A stretch of 64,000 bases of DNA, taken from Asticcacaulis sp. AC402 (GTDB lineage Bacteria > Pseudomonadota > Alphaproteobacteria > Caulobacterales > Caulobacteraceae). Where the stretch lies: NCBI RefSeq assembly GCF_000495835.1, contig NZ_AWGC01000018.1, forward strand, positions 62,001-126,000, in the 5' to 3' direction. The translations under genes were made by a program, and so were the position numbers. The notes under the pieces are model-generated. The model saw nothing but the letters and a program-made list of their open reading frames with translations, was not told the origin of the DNA and searched no databases. Shown here piece by piece: positions 51,661 through 61,614 of the stretch; position 1 is the first letter of the stretch, and each line of letters starts with the position of its first letter.

Positions 51661-53451
51661 CTAAGGTGCTGGCCACCTCTTTACGGCCAGTTCAGCCAAT
51701 GAATTTGAACGTTCAACCAAATGCTTGAACTTAAATGCGGACATTTGACAGAGGCCGTTAGTTATTCGAATAGAAGATTCTTTGTATGCATTCTTTTTAG
51801 CTGCAAATGGGTTATTTGAAGCGGTAATGTTCAATTGGCCGGCAAACAATGTTAAGTTCCCGATGCGAGACACCATTTTTGGGTGGTGACTTTCGGCATT
51901 GGGGCCCAAATAAGTAACCCAATCGCCAAACTCCTCCTTTGCGCGCTTGGTTTTAATCTTTTGCGGAATGATATGCTCCACATGAACGTCACTAGATCCT
52001 AAAACTGCTAGCTCGTCATGTTTGCCATGACCTAAGAGTTCAAGCTGCTCCAAGCAATACCGTGCTCTGTCGATAATATTCGATGTAAAAGCAGCAGTGG
52101 TGAATTCCTCTCGAAATTTTTCATCGGTCGGACAAGACTCGCGGTAGGCTGCCCGGACGGCGGCCACCGGATCCAAAGGATCAACAGAACACAACCGTGA
52201 GAACAGCGCTTCAGTCTCATTCGAACGCTCCCGACAAATGTGCCTTCTTAGAACAAAATTTTCGGTTAGTTTGAGTACATTTAGGAGCGTTTTCCTTTCT
52301 ATATTGCCCACAATAAGATGCATTAAGAAGCCGTACGTCTGGCCAGCCTTAATCATTCTCAAGTTTCGCAAATGTCTATCGATTTGACCGTCTCCTGTTT
52401 TCGCCAATATTAGTTGGCCGAAAACCTTTGCGCTAGCAATCAATCGTCCAAGAAATTCTTCAAAAGAAAGTCGAGCTGAGGCATCTATTTGAATTGGCAC
52501 ATCATCAATATTTATTTCTGATTCATTTTCATTTTGGATATCGTCTTCCATCTCATCAGCATACAAATGTCGATCAGGCAATTTTTCAGCCTCTACGACC
52601 TCATTCATAAACAGCCTCCTGAACTCCCGGACGACATGAGACATTGTTATTCGTTGACTCGTAGTAGAAATTAAAAAATATCTGAAAAATGCATCAGTAT
52701 CCACCCCATCTAATAATGCTATAATTTTCGCCCATGCCCCTCTTGCACGGTCTAAGTCATTCTCTCCGAATCTAGCTGCATTACCAAGTACGAAATTCTT
52801 AATAATATCAGTTGGGCTTAGTTTTAAACCTCGGTTGTTAATAGTCTCAAATAGCTTAAATGCATCTTTTGATCTGCTTACATCCAGTCGAACAATTTGA
52901 GCGTTGTTCATAAGTTTGTAGCTGAATACGGCTAGATCTTGCACTTCACAATCCGACATCCAGACGCGTATCGTACGAAACGCACCCGTAAGATGCCGAT
53001 TTCCACACGTGTCGAGCGAAACTTCCTGTGGGGAAGAAACCAAGTGTTGAAAATCTTCTCGGTCAATAGAATCTAATGCAACTTTCGGAACTGCTGGGCC
53101 AGTATAGCTCTGTGCGGTGAGCAAGCGAGCCAACTCCTGCGCGCGTGTAGCATCGCCTTCGGAATGGAATTTTTGCTTTAAGCATTCTAAGAGAATACAT
53201 ACGGTTGTTAACCTTTGTTGACCATCCACTAACTCTAATTTATTTACACCCGCTGTGTGATCCCCGGTCAAACAAACTATACTTCCTAGAAGGTGTACAT
53301 CTCCATCTTCCAGCAAGTCTATGTCTTCAATCAATTCAAAAATCTGCCTTTCCCGCCACGAATAGCGGCGTTGGTAGGATGGAATTACAAATTGTTCATT
53401 CGCAGATCCGAAAAGCTGGTTCAATGTAAGAGAAGACGGTGTGATTTTCAT
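51661..53451 (-). CDS. brxU: GmrSD/BrxU-like type IV restriction protein (DUF262-DUF1524)
   Basis: This 596-residue protein has an N-terminal DUF262 NTPase-like domain (FVIPSYQRRYSWRERQI, ELVDGQQRLTTV, FETINNRGLKLSPTDIIKN). A C-terminal DUF1524 His-Me nuclease domain follows (VHVEHIIPQ, SRIGNLTLFAGQLNITASN). GmrSD enzymes cut glucosylated or otherwise modified phage DNA, and BrxU is the BREX-linked member. It follows brxL by 20 bp on the same strand. Base composition is clearly more AT-rich than the other BREX genes, suggesting a separate origin. The symbol is by homology of role. Confidence 0.85.
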   Translation of the reverse strand: MKITPSSLTLNQLFGSANEQFVIPSYQRRYSWRERQIFELIEDIDLLEDGDVHLLGSIVCLTGDHTAGVNKLELVDGQQRLTTVCILLECLKQKFHSEGDATRAQELARLLTAQSYTGPAVPKVALDSIDREDFQHLVSSPQEVSLDTCGNRHLTGAFRTIRVWMSDCEVQDLAVFSYKLMNNAQIVRLDVSRSKDAFKLFETINNRGLKLSPTDIIKNFVLGNAARFGENDLDRARGAWAKIIALLDGVDTDAFFRYFLISTTSQRITMSHVVREFRRLFMNEVVEAEKLPDRHLYADEMEDDIQNENESEINIDDVPIQIDASARLSFEEFLGRLIASAKVFGQLILAKTGDGQIDRHLRNLRMIKAGQTYGFLMHLIVGNIERKTLLNVLKLTENFVLRRHICRERSNETEALFSRLCSVDPLDPVAAVRAAYRESCPTDEKFREEFTTAAFTSNIIDRARYCLEQLELLGHGKHDELAVLGSSDVHVEHIIPQKIKTKRAKEEFGDWVTYLGPNAESHHPKMVSRIGNLTLFAGQLNITASNNPFAAKKNAYKESSIRITNGLCQMSAFKFKHLVERSNSLAELAVKRWPAP

Positions 53452-53471
53452 TTTTCGCGCCCCGTGGTAAA

Positions 53472-55562
53472 CTAATTTGCTTTCAAGTAGGTTATTTCAA
53501 ATCCCTTCACCTGGCGGTACACCTGAAGTCGATTGCCTAAGTTGAAGGCATCGCCAATTTCAGACTTCTGAAAAATGTCCAGGCCTCGATCCAGGCTGAT
53601 CTTCCAACCCGTGTCGGTCGTGATGTGACGGGCGTGGATCGTGTTCGTGCCGTCAAAGCCCCAGCTGAATTTGACCCCTGCAGCGGCAATCGCACGCTCA
53701 ACGGCGATCAGATTCTCTTGCTGCTTCTCGGGGTTTACGTCGTCGAGGCAAGTCGTAAGGTGGACCGAAACTTCATCTTCAGGACTTTTGTTTACGGCAA
53801 CCATCTCAAGAAACTCCATCATATTCCGGACCTGATGGAACATCCGGATATAGGGATCGGTGATCTTGATGTCGGTGGCGCCCTTCAGCCAAGGCCAGAA
53901 CAGCATGTGAAAACTGACACCCTTTTGGTTCTCATTGAAAACCTTGTGGCCTTCCGCCGCCGCCACCGCGACTGGACTCGCCTTGCCGGCGTCAAGCTCG
54001 GCCGAAGCGGACCGCTCTGCATTGGGGGCTTGGGTCTGTGGCTGCAAATCGAATTCCGGCTGAGATACGCCATCCGGCGCTAAGGGTCGTGGGCCGCGAT
54101 AATAGAAGGTCGGATACTCAATTTCCTCCAAGGTCGAGACAGCCACTTTTGTGCCGTCGTTGCGACTGAACGAAAAGTCAGTCTCAGGATATGTGCTGTC
54201 CAGTCTGGCAAGCTGATCCTTCACGCGTTTGCGGCTCTCAATTGCCAGGGTGAGGATTTCCTCGATCTCGGCCGGCGTCGCATTGTCATGTGGGAACAGG
54301 ATCTTCATCAATCCTGAGAAGGTTTTGTTGACCCCGTCGCGGTCGCGGGTCGAGATGTCCTTGGACAGGGTGCAGTGTGCCTTGTACCGGTCCGACATGT
54401 CGTCGTTGCGCATGTGGCGCAGGATCGCGGCCAGGTAATCGACGACAAAACCAAACCCGGTCGCAAACATCTCACCGCGAATGACATCAACTTCCCAGCC
54501 TGGCAGGTAGGCATGGAGCCGATCGATGAAGGCGGAGTCGTAATATTTCTCGGGTAGCTCCTCGAACAAGTCCGTGTGCTTGAGCATGTACGGCACGTTG
54601 TGCGCCGTGTTGCCAACGAAGACCATTGAGGCCTCAGCGCCAAGGGTCTCAACCCCTCGCGAAAAGCTCTTGTTGGCCATGTAGTTTTTCATGATGTCGA
54701 CCAGGGCTTTGTCGACACGCTTTTGTCGGCCCGCGAACTCGTCGAAGGCGACCACATCCCAATAACCCACCAGGCCAATGTTGCCGGTGCTGTTGTTGAC
54801 GAAGAGCTTCGGGACGGTGACCTCACCGCCCGAGATCAATATGCCGTGGGGCGAAAACTCAGAAAAAATGTGCGACTTTCCGGTGCCTTTGGGACCCAGT
54901 TCGATAAGGTTGTAGTTCCTTTCCACGAAGGGGATCAGCCGCATGAGCTGAAGCAGCTTACTGCGTCGGCCGAACATTTCGGGATTGAAGCCAACGGTTT
55001 GAATCAGCAGATCGATCCAATCCTCGGTCGTGAATTTTGACCTCGCGTCCTTAAACTGGTCAAAGTCAAAATTCGACAGTTGGATGGGCTTGAGGCTTCC
55101 CAGGATCCACGGCGAGACATTCTTGGCATCGGTATGCTCGTATTCGACGTCGGCAATACACCACACGCCACCGACAAGCAGCTTGGGGTGCGCCTTGATC
55201 GTGCCGGTATCAACAACGACCTTCTTGATGCCGAGATTGGAGAAGGTCGCCTCGTAGGAGTCGTTCGTGGTGTTCAACTCGACACTGATATTGTCGATAA
55301 CCTTCCAGCGCCCTTTTTCGCGAATATTGGAGCGGATGAGACCGGCTTCGTTACGGTGAACATAGTGCTTGCGCAAAATGTCCTTGACCGTCTCAATACC
55401 CGACTGAATAGACGCTTCATCGTCCGTCGCGCAGTATTGGCCCAGCAAAAATTCCAGGACATACGAGGGCACGATCGCATTGCCCTTGACGGTCTTGACC
55501 AGGTCCTTCCTGACGCACATGCCCGGAAAGTGCAGATTTATTTTATCGTCTAATGTGCTCAT
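53472..55562 (-). CDS. brxL: BREX protein BrxL (AAA+ ATPase with Lon-like C-terminus)
   Basis: This 696-residue protein of the BREX type 1 system forms ring assemblies on DNA. Walker A is LGPKGTGKSHIF (about 222-233) and Walker B is WDVVAFDEFAG. A Pro/Ala/Gln-rich linker (about 500-550) leads to the Lon-protease-like C-terminal domain (HMLFWPWLKGATDIKI). The start at 55562 (MSTLDDKINLHFPG) follows the pglZ stop by 8 bp; the frame reaches TTG at 55574. Confidence 0.93.
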   Translation of the reverse strand: MSTLDDKINLHFPGMCVRKDLVKTVKGNAIVPSYVLEFLLGQYCATDDEASIQSGIETVKDILRKHYVHRNEAGLIRSNIREKGRWKVIDNISVELNTTNDSYEATFSNLGIKKVVVDTGTIKAHPKLLVGGVWCIADVEYEHTDAKNVSPWILGSLKPIQLSNFDFDQFKDARSKFTTEDWIDLLIQTVGFNPEMFGRRSKLLQLMRLIPFVERNYNLIELGPKGTGKSHIFSEFSPHGILISGGEVTVPKLFVNNSTGNIGLVGYWDVVAFDEFAGRQKRVDKALVDIMKNYMANKSFSRGVETLGAEASMVFVGNTAHNVPYMLKHTDLFEELPEKYYDSAFIDRLHAYLPGWEVDVIRGEMFATGFGFVVDYLAAILRHMRNDDMSDRYKAHCTLSKDISTRDRDGVNKTFSGLMKILFPHDNATPAEIEEILTLAIESRKRVKDQLARLDSTYPETDFSFSRNDGTKVAVSTLEEIEYPTFYYRGPRPLAPDGVSQPEFDLQPQTQAPNAERSASAELDAGKASPVAVAAAEGHKVFNENQKGVSFHMLFWPWLKGATDIKITDPYIRMFHQVRNMMEFLEMVAVNKSPEDEVSVHLTTCLDDVNPEKQQENLIAVERAIAAAGVKFSWGFDGTNTIHARHITTDTGWKISLDRGLDIFQKSEIGDAFNLGNRLQVYRQVKGFEITYLKAN

Positions 55563-55570
55563 GGTTACCG

Positions 55571-58084
55571 TCAAAAATCAAAGTCGTTCGAGAATGTCCG
55601 CCGAAGCGTGAATCGGCTGGTCTTGTAGTCCGTGTAGTGGGAGGTTTCCCCCACCTGTTCCTGGACCTTAAGGACGACCTCCTGGTTATTGTAGTTATCG
55701 GCTTGTCGACTGAGCAGGAAACGAACGGACTGTTCGCGGTCACGCGGATTGTCCGACCGGCTATCGAATACGAGCACGTGCGAGTCCGAAATCAGGTCTC
55801 CCGATTGCGAAAATAGCCCCAGCACAAGCGTCCTGGGCTGAATCTTTTCGGTGACCGGCGCCGTCTGATAATAGCGAACGGCGAACTGGCTGGATGTGAT
55901 GAGATTGTTCGAGCTGCCAATGATTTCGACATCGACCAGGCCTGTATCACTCTGGCGTTTCTTGTTTACCCTGACGACCGGAACCACGATCTCTTGCAAG
56001 GATGCGCCGCCGTGAACAAAGCGGCTTCCGGAACCTGTACGGCGTAGGCGATTGATGGATTTGGGAATGAGCACCTCGACCGTGCCCTGCAGCTTGACCT
56101 GAGCGGGCGCAAAGTGTCGCAGACCATGGTCCGCCTTCAGCCCGTGGCCCAGTATAAAGCGCCGGTCGCGGTAGAGTACGGTATCACCCTCAACCACGGC
56201 CGTGGAATAGTCACTCTCTTCGATGGGACGGTTTTGGTAAAGGAAGCCATGGTCCGCCGTCACCACGATGTTCGCGGCGTTGGCGGCGTTGAGCTTCTTG
56301 ACGACGGTGACCAATTCTTCGATCGTCTTCTCCGCGGCATTGAAGACGCGTTCTTCCGTTGCGGCCTTATCCCCGACATTGTCGATCAGGTTATGGTAGA
56401 TGTAGAGAACGTCGTGGTCCTTGACCAAGGCCCGCGCTTCGTCCTTCCCCAAGCCCATGAACGCCTCGTATTTGATCGCCGTGGCCGCATCGCCCGTGCG
56501 TCCGTTGGCCAGCAGGCGTTTGCGGTTTTCCAGACCCTGCGATGGTAAGCCGTCGACAATAACGGTTCCGCTGTCGTTGTCGGCGATCTCGATGGTCTCG
56601 TTCGGCAAAAGCGAAGCCATACCCAGCTGCGTATAGCTGGGCAGACACCCCAGCATAGGTTCGATACTGGCATCGTATTTATCGACCGAGCGGATGCGGG
56701 TCAGAAACTCCTCGCCAACCTCGTAACGCATCGCGTCAGAAATGATGACGCAGATCCGCTGGTCCTTGCGCCGGAATTCGCCCACCACAGTCCTGAAAAA
56801 CGCCCGGTGCGACAGCACACCTGCCGCCTCCCACTGCGGCGCGGCGTCGACCAGGCCTTGCCAGGTGTCGTTGAGGCGCAGCAGGTAGGCATTGCTGTAG
56901 TGGTTCTCGATCTGGTCCGACAGCGCCTTCAGGAGGCCCGCCTGCTTCGACTCCTGGGCGTGGTAGACGAATTTGCGGTACAACTGATCGATACGATACC
57001 ACGTCTTTTGGTAACGCAGTATGCCATCGGACAGACTGGACATGGTCAGGTCAGCTGCGGCCAGGTTCTGCTGAAACTCTGCCCCGTGATATATGGCTTC
57101 GTACAGGTCACGATAATCGGCGTACCAGTAGGACTGCCGGCGCTGACGAACCCAGTTCAGGACGTCAGACGGTTTCAACACCTGCTGGCTGAGACCGTCG
57201 ACCAGGGCTCGGATAATCACCCGGTCAAGGACCTCGAAATAGTCGATCTCAAGTAAGGTCCGGAAGTCCTTCTGAGCCGCCGTCCCCTCAACATGTAAAA
57301 CCTCGGCATAGCTCGCAGACAGAGTTCGGAACGCGCTAACGGCCGTTCGGCTGTTGCGCCAGCGTTTGAACAACACCACGGCCTCGGTATTCAAGCTACC
57401 GGCGACGTTCAGGGCAACGGCGAAACAGGACTTGAAAAGCGTAATGGCAAAATCGCGAACCGTTGGCGTCTCGACCTTGTAGCCATAGTGCCGATCGATC
57501 TGAGACCAAAGAAAGTCAGCCAAGCCAACGCGCGATATCAGCTTAAGCGTATCCTCGCGCTCTTGCGCCAAGTCCGAAAGCAGGACCTCCACGACCGCAT
57601 CAAGCCGGGCGTCCGTGTTGGCGCAGATGGCCAGCATGCGCAGGCGAAGAACGGTCCTGGTGTCCTTGGCGTCGAGGGAAGCCTTGAGTTTTTCAAGCCG
57701 TTTTCCGGAACGAAAGAACTCCTGATGCTCGCGCACCACGTCCTCGAAACTGACGGGCAGGTTAAGCTCCGCCAGCCAGGCAGCGATCTGGTCGGTTTTG
57801 AAAACCGTATGTGATAGCTCAACGTCCAACAGCCAGTTCTTCGCGCCCTCGGGCCGGGGCCTGCGGCTATAGATCAAGAACTTGTCTTTTGGTGCCTCAC
57901 GCAGAATGCGATGCTTCACCCCGAATTCGTTGTTGGCCATCTCAATAACCATCACGTCGCTGAGCGCCAAGTCGGGTAGCAGATGCGCAAACTCGGACTC
58001 TGCATCATACCAGAACACGACGCGGTGCTGATCAAACTGCGCCTTGAGCGAGCGCATGATGCGTTCCGTCGTAGGATCACTCAT
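55571..58084 (-). CDS. pglZ: BREX alkaline-phosphatase-superfamily protein PglZ
   Basis: This 837-residue core BREX protein has the N-terminal PglZ region (VVFWYDAESEFAHLLPDL) and the alkaline-phosphatase-like core: ISDAMRYEVGEEF (about 448-460) and VTADHGFLYQN (about 608-618), holding metal-ligand Asp/His. Length is that of BREX type 1 PglZ. Its start overlaps the end of pglX by 8 bp. Confidence 0.94.
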   Translation of the reverse strand: MSDPTTERIMRSLKAQFDQHRVVFWYDAESEFAHLLPDLALSDVMVIEMANNEFGVKHRILREAPKDKFLIYSRRPRPEGAKNWLLDVELSHTVFKTDQIAAWLAELNLPVSFEDVVREHQEFFRSGKRLEKLKASLDAKDTRTVLRLRMLAICANTDARLDAVVEVLLSDLAQEREDTLKLISRVGLADFLWSQIDRHYGYKVETPTVRDFAITLFKSCFAVALNVAGSLNTEAVVLFKRWRNSRTAVSAFRTLSASYAEVLHVEGTAAQKDFRTLLEIDYFEVLDRVIIRALVDGLSQQVLKPSDVLNWVRQRRQSYWYADYRDLYEAIYHGAEFQQNLAAADLTMSSLSDGILRYQKTWYRIDQLYRKFVYHAQESKQAGLLKALSDQIENHYSNAYLLRLNDTWQGLVDAAPQWEAAGVLSHRAFFRTVVGEFRRKDQRICVIISDAMRYEVGEEFLTRIRSVDKYDASIEPMLGCLPSYTQLGMASLLPNETIEIADNDSGTVIVDGLPSQGLENRKRLLANGRTGDAATAIKYEAFMGLGKDEARALVKDHDVLYIYHNLIDNVGDKAATEERVFNAAEKTIEELVTVVKKLNAANAANIVVTADHGFLYQNRPIEESDYSTAVVEGDTVLYRDRRFILGHGLKADHGLRHFAPAQVKLQGTVEVLIPKSINRLRRTGSGSRFVHGGASLQEIVVPVVRVNKKRQSDTGLVDVEIIGSSNNLITSSQFAVRYYQTAPVTEKIQPRTLVLGLFSQSGDLISDSHVLVFDSRSDNPRDREQSVRFLLSRQADNYNNQEVVLKVQEQVGETSHYTDYKTSRFTLRRTFSNDFDF

Positions 58085-61000
58085 CGGCGGCTTCCAGGCC
58101 TTTGATGACCTTCAGTGCCACGCCAAACTTTGGATAATTGGCTTTGACGCCATCGTCGAGATCGATCGCGATCTTCTGGGTCGCAAGCGGGAAGATGACA
58201 TCCCGCTCCCACTTATCGAGCTCCTCGATCTGGGCCGAAACCGTCAGGCCCTCCTTCAGAGCCTTGGCCTGCTGCGCCGGCGTCTGGTCCGGACTTTTGC
58301 CGGCCTTCTCCAGACCGGTGCGGTGGGCTTCCAGCTTATGCCGGAAGGGCCTGACATACTCATTCAGCACCACATTCACCGTGTCAGGTGTGTAGCGGTG
58401 CATATAGATCAGGGCCTGGAATGTGCCCTTCGGTGAGGCGAACATCCAATAGATCGGGCGCTTCTTGAAACGGCGGACGTGGTAGTCGAAGAAATCGCGG
58501 GTGAACCATTTGCGAAGGTCCTTGCCCAGAGCGGCCTCGATAAAGGCAAGGTTTTCCTGAAACTTCGCCTCGCCGAAAGTCACCAAAAGGAACCTGCGGA
58601 AACGCTCGGTGATATCATCGGCAAACCAATCGCCGTCCAACACAGGAATGACGTTGTCGGCATCGACGTCAAAGCTGGGTTCCGGCACGCGGGCCAGGTA
58701 GTCGGCCAGACCCTCGCCCTGGTTGGCCAGGATAAGGCCGGGGACATCGAGGCTATAGCGGCCGAACATGCAGCCCACGGCATAGTGCAGGAATTCGGCC
58801 ATCGTGTCGGCCCGCAAGCGGGTTTCCAGTTCCTCGTCGGTGGCCTTGCTGCCATAGCGATAGGCGGGGTTGCAGGTGAGGGTGATCTCCTCCAGCGGCA
58901 CCTCCGGGGTCAGCTCGTCTTGCAGCCCATAGGCGTCGATGAAGATGCGGTTGTTCTCTTCCTCCAGCCGCTGCATCTCATCCGTCATGCCCTGCCATTG
59001 GGTGCGCAGGGTGGTGTAGCTGGCCGCCAGCGTTTCGGCCCGATGCTCGGGGGCGAGCAGCGGGAGCGTGGTGAAATCCCAGGAGGTTTCGTAGCCGTCC
59101 CAGTCGGAGCGAGAAAGTTGAACTAACCGCATACAAGCGTCGCCTACTGAAGACGAAGGCGGACGATTGTATGAGATCTTCTTCACTTCATTACTCTGTA
59201 AAGACAGAGTGGGATTTATCAAGGATACAATTTCTTCGCAGACTTTTGAGTTCAAGAATGGGAGAAGCTCGTTATTCGTCTGAGAAAAAAGCATTTGCCC
59301 TTTGTTGGACTCAAAAACAAATCCCTTGCCTGACCACCTAAAGCTGTTTGCATCGGAAGTGAGGCCAGACCATGTGATGCCTTCCTTGAAATAGAACTTT
59401 TCGCCCGGCAGAGACCAAGATTGACCGGAGTTCTTCCGATGATCGCGAATTTGGATTCCTTTATCCTGAAAGAATACGACCAGCTCATTCAAGCCATACC
59501 AACGACGAAATCCCCCCCCTTTATTGTACGGGTAGTACTTCGCCAAAGTCTCACTTATGTCTTCGGTATCGCGACTCGTATCGCCTTCATTGATTTCGTA
59601 CCAGCACCGAAGAAAGCGTTCATTATCGCACGTGAAGAGACCAACGGCGGTTTCAGAGATTTCGCCAAGCTTTTCCCCCTCTCGGTAAGACTTAAGAAAT
59701 TGCTTTGATGCCCAATAAGCAATCGGACTACCTGGGAAGGTCTCAAAATCACGCGAACAGGCTAAATAGCGCAGGTGCGCTCCTTTCGAAATTGCATCTG
59801 TTGCAAGCTGCGATTTTTCAGCCTCATTGTTTCCAGAGGTTAATCGAAGAAAGACACCACGGAAGTCTGGAAGATGCGACTTAAAGACGGTGAAAGCAGT
59901 TGTCGAAACTACAGCTCCGCCGATCGTATCAAAAGCTCGTTCGCCCAAATGTGCCATCGAAACAAGTGTACCCACGGAAAGTAGGTTGCTACGAAGAGCC
60001 TCGTAACGCGACAGAAACATCCAAGACTGCATATTGACCATCGCCATCAGTCCCTGTTGCTGTGTCAGAACAAGAGCTCGCTCCATGAACATTGCATAAA
60101 GGTCGTTCTTTGAATCGGGATATTCTGCTTTTGCAAAGGCATTCAACATGTCGTTTAGCCCTTTGGTTCCGCTATACGGCGGGTTCGCCACTACCACATG
60201 GTATTTGGGCGAGAGGGCCTCGGCCATCTCCAGCACCTTCAGGACCCTCTCTTGCATCTCGCGCAGTAGCAGGTCGCCGCCAAAGTCCTTCTGCCGCACC
60301 ACGCGGGCCACCTCTGCCGGATCGCGCAGTTTTGGCACGATCAAGGAGCCGAAGTTCTTGGCCTGCTCGAACTGGCCCAAGGTTTCGCGTAGGTCAGCCG
60401 TGAACAGATCGCGCCCGACAACGGCGGCCACATCCTGCATCTCGGCGGAGGTAAAGCGCACATCCTGCATCACGCAGATATTCGGCTGCACCCCCAACCG
60501 CAGGAACCGCCGCCGCCCCAGCTTTGCCGCCGCCTTCATCATCAGTGCAAAAGCCGCGAGCGCCCCGGCACGGATGTCGATCTCGACCCCGTGCAGGTTA
60601 TGGGTCAGGATCAGCGCGGGGATGTCGGTCGGCTCATAGCCCTCTTCCTCATAGATCGCATGCAGCAGGTCGAAGGCATAGGTCAGCATATGCCCCGACC
60701 CCGCCGCCGGGTCGCAAATGCGGATATCTTCGGGGCGGGTGATGCGCAGGAAGTCCGTCTCGGGCTCCTCGGGTGCGATATAATAATCCATCTGCGCCGC
60801 CAGCTTCGACCCTGGCCGATTGAGCAGCCAAAGCCGCCCGAGCGAGTTTTCCACGAGGTAGCGAACGATCCAATGCGGGGTAAACAGCTGCGTCGCAGCG
60901 GGGATGTTCTCTGCGGTGATCTTGATGTTCTTCTTCAGCCCCGCAAAGACCTGGTCCTTCTTTTCCGAGATGTAGAACTGGTAGAGCCAGCCGATGATCT

Positions 61001-61580
61001 CGACATCCTGGCAGGCGTCTTCGGTCATCGTCGCGCGCATTTTGGTCAGAACGCTATCGACAGAAAGAAGATCGTCCGGCATGAGCAGCTCGGAATAGTC
61101 GGCAATCTTTTCAAACAGAAATGGCATGGTGCTGTGCCACTGATTGCAGCTAGCGACCACCAAGAGAGCATAGGCTTCTGCCTGTGCGTCCGGGCTGGAT
61201 ATCTTGCCGTCCAGCAGACCCCTTACCCGCTCCCGGACAGAGTTGGGAATGCTGTCGTCAATCACGCCGGCAACGGCTTCGGCCAGGATCTCAGGCCGGG
61301 TCTGGCCATCTGCCGGGGATACAACCTTTACCCCGGTATAGCCATTGGCGTCCATAAATCTCAAAGCAGTGAAGCGGTTGAACCAGGTGTAGGCCACGCG
61401 TTCGACGACCTGATCTTCACTGGCGCGGGCGATTTCCTTTTCGAGCTCTTTGACGGCTTCTGAGGACTCACGTCGCGCGGCACTTCCAGCCGCCAGGACC
61501 TTGGCCAATTTCGACCCCACTTGAGCGATCAGCTGGCGCCGTGCATCCTGGGCGAACTTCTTCAGTGCGTTGGTGTCCAT
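58077..61580 (-). CDS. pglX: BREX type 1 adenine-specific DNA methyltransferase PglX
   Basis: This 1167-residue N6-adenine methyltransferase marks host DNA and specifies BREX targets. The SAM-binding motif is ICDPAAGSGHMLTYAF (about 289-304) and the catalytic motif is VVANPPYSGTKG (NPPY about 466-469). The C-terminal half carries the target-recognition and BREX-specific regions. A short stretch around 59150-59900, in the target-recognition part, is less GC-rich and more divergent in character than the flanks, as expected for a variable domain. No frameshift seen. Confidence 0.95.
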   Translation of the reverse strand: MDTNALKKFAQDARRQLIAQVGSKLAKVLAAGSAARRESSEAVKELEKEIARASEDQVVERVAYTWFNRFTALRFMDANGYTGVKVVSPADGQTRPEILAEAVAGVIDDSIPNSVRERVRGLLDGKISSPDAQAEAYALLVVASCNQWHSTMPFLFEKIADYSELLMPDDLLSVDSVLTKMRATMTEDACQDVEIIGWLYQFYISEKKDQVFAGLKKNIKITAENIPAATQLFTPHWIVRYLVENSLGRLWLLNRPGSKLAAQMDYYIAPEEPETDFLRITRPEDIRICDPAAGSGHMLTYAFDLLHAIYEEEGYEPTDIPALILTHNLHGVEIDIRAGALAAFALMMKAAAKLGRRRFLRLGVQPNICVMQDVRFTSAEMQDVAAVVGRDLFTADLRETLGQFEQAKNFGSLIVPKLRDPAEVARVVRQKDFGGDLLLREMQERVLKVLEMAEALSPKYHVVVANPPYSGTKGLNDMLNAFAKAEYPDSKNDLYAMFMERALVLTQQQGLMAMVNMQSWMFLSRYEALRSNLLSVGTLVSMAHLGERAFDTIGGAVVSTTAFTVFKSHLPDFRGVFLRLTSGNNEAEKSQLATDAISKGAHLRYLACSRDFETFPGSPIAYWASKQFLKSYREGEKLGEISETAVGLFTCDNERFLRCWYEINEGDTSRDTEDISETLAKYYPYNKGGGFRRWYGLNELVVFFQDKGIQIRDHRKNSGQSWSLPGEKFYFKEGITWSGLTSDANSFRWSGKGFVFESNKGQMLFSQTNNELLPFLNSKVCEEIVSLINPTLSLQSNEVKKISYNRPPSSSVGDACMRLVQLSRSDWDGYETSWDFTTLPLLAPEHRAETLAASYTTLRTQWQGMTDEMQRLEEENNRIFIDAYGLQDELTPEVPLEEITLTCNPAYRYGSKATDEELETRLRADTMAEFLHYAVGCMFGRYSLDVPGLILANQGEGLADYLARVPEPSFDVDADNVIPVLDGDWFADDITERFRRFLLVTFGEAKFQENLAFIEAALGKDLRKWFTRDFFDYHVRRFKKRPIYWMFASPKGTFQALIYMHRYTPDTVNVVLNEYVRPFRHKLEAHRTGLEKAGKSPDQTPAQQAKALKEGLTVSAQIEELDKWERDVIFPLATQKIAIDLDDGVKANYPKFGVALKVIKGLEAADE

Positions 61581-61614
61581 AATTCAGTCCAAAGTCGAGC
61601 GGCCCCGGGGCCAA

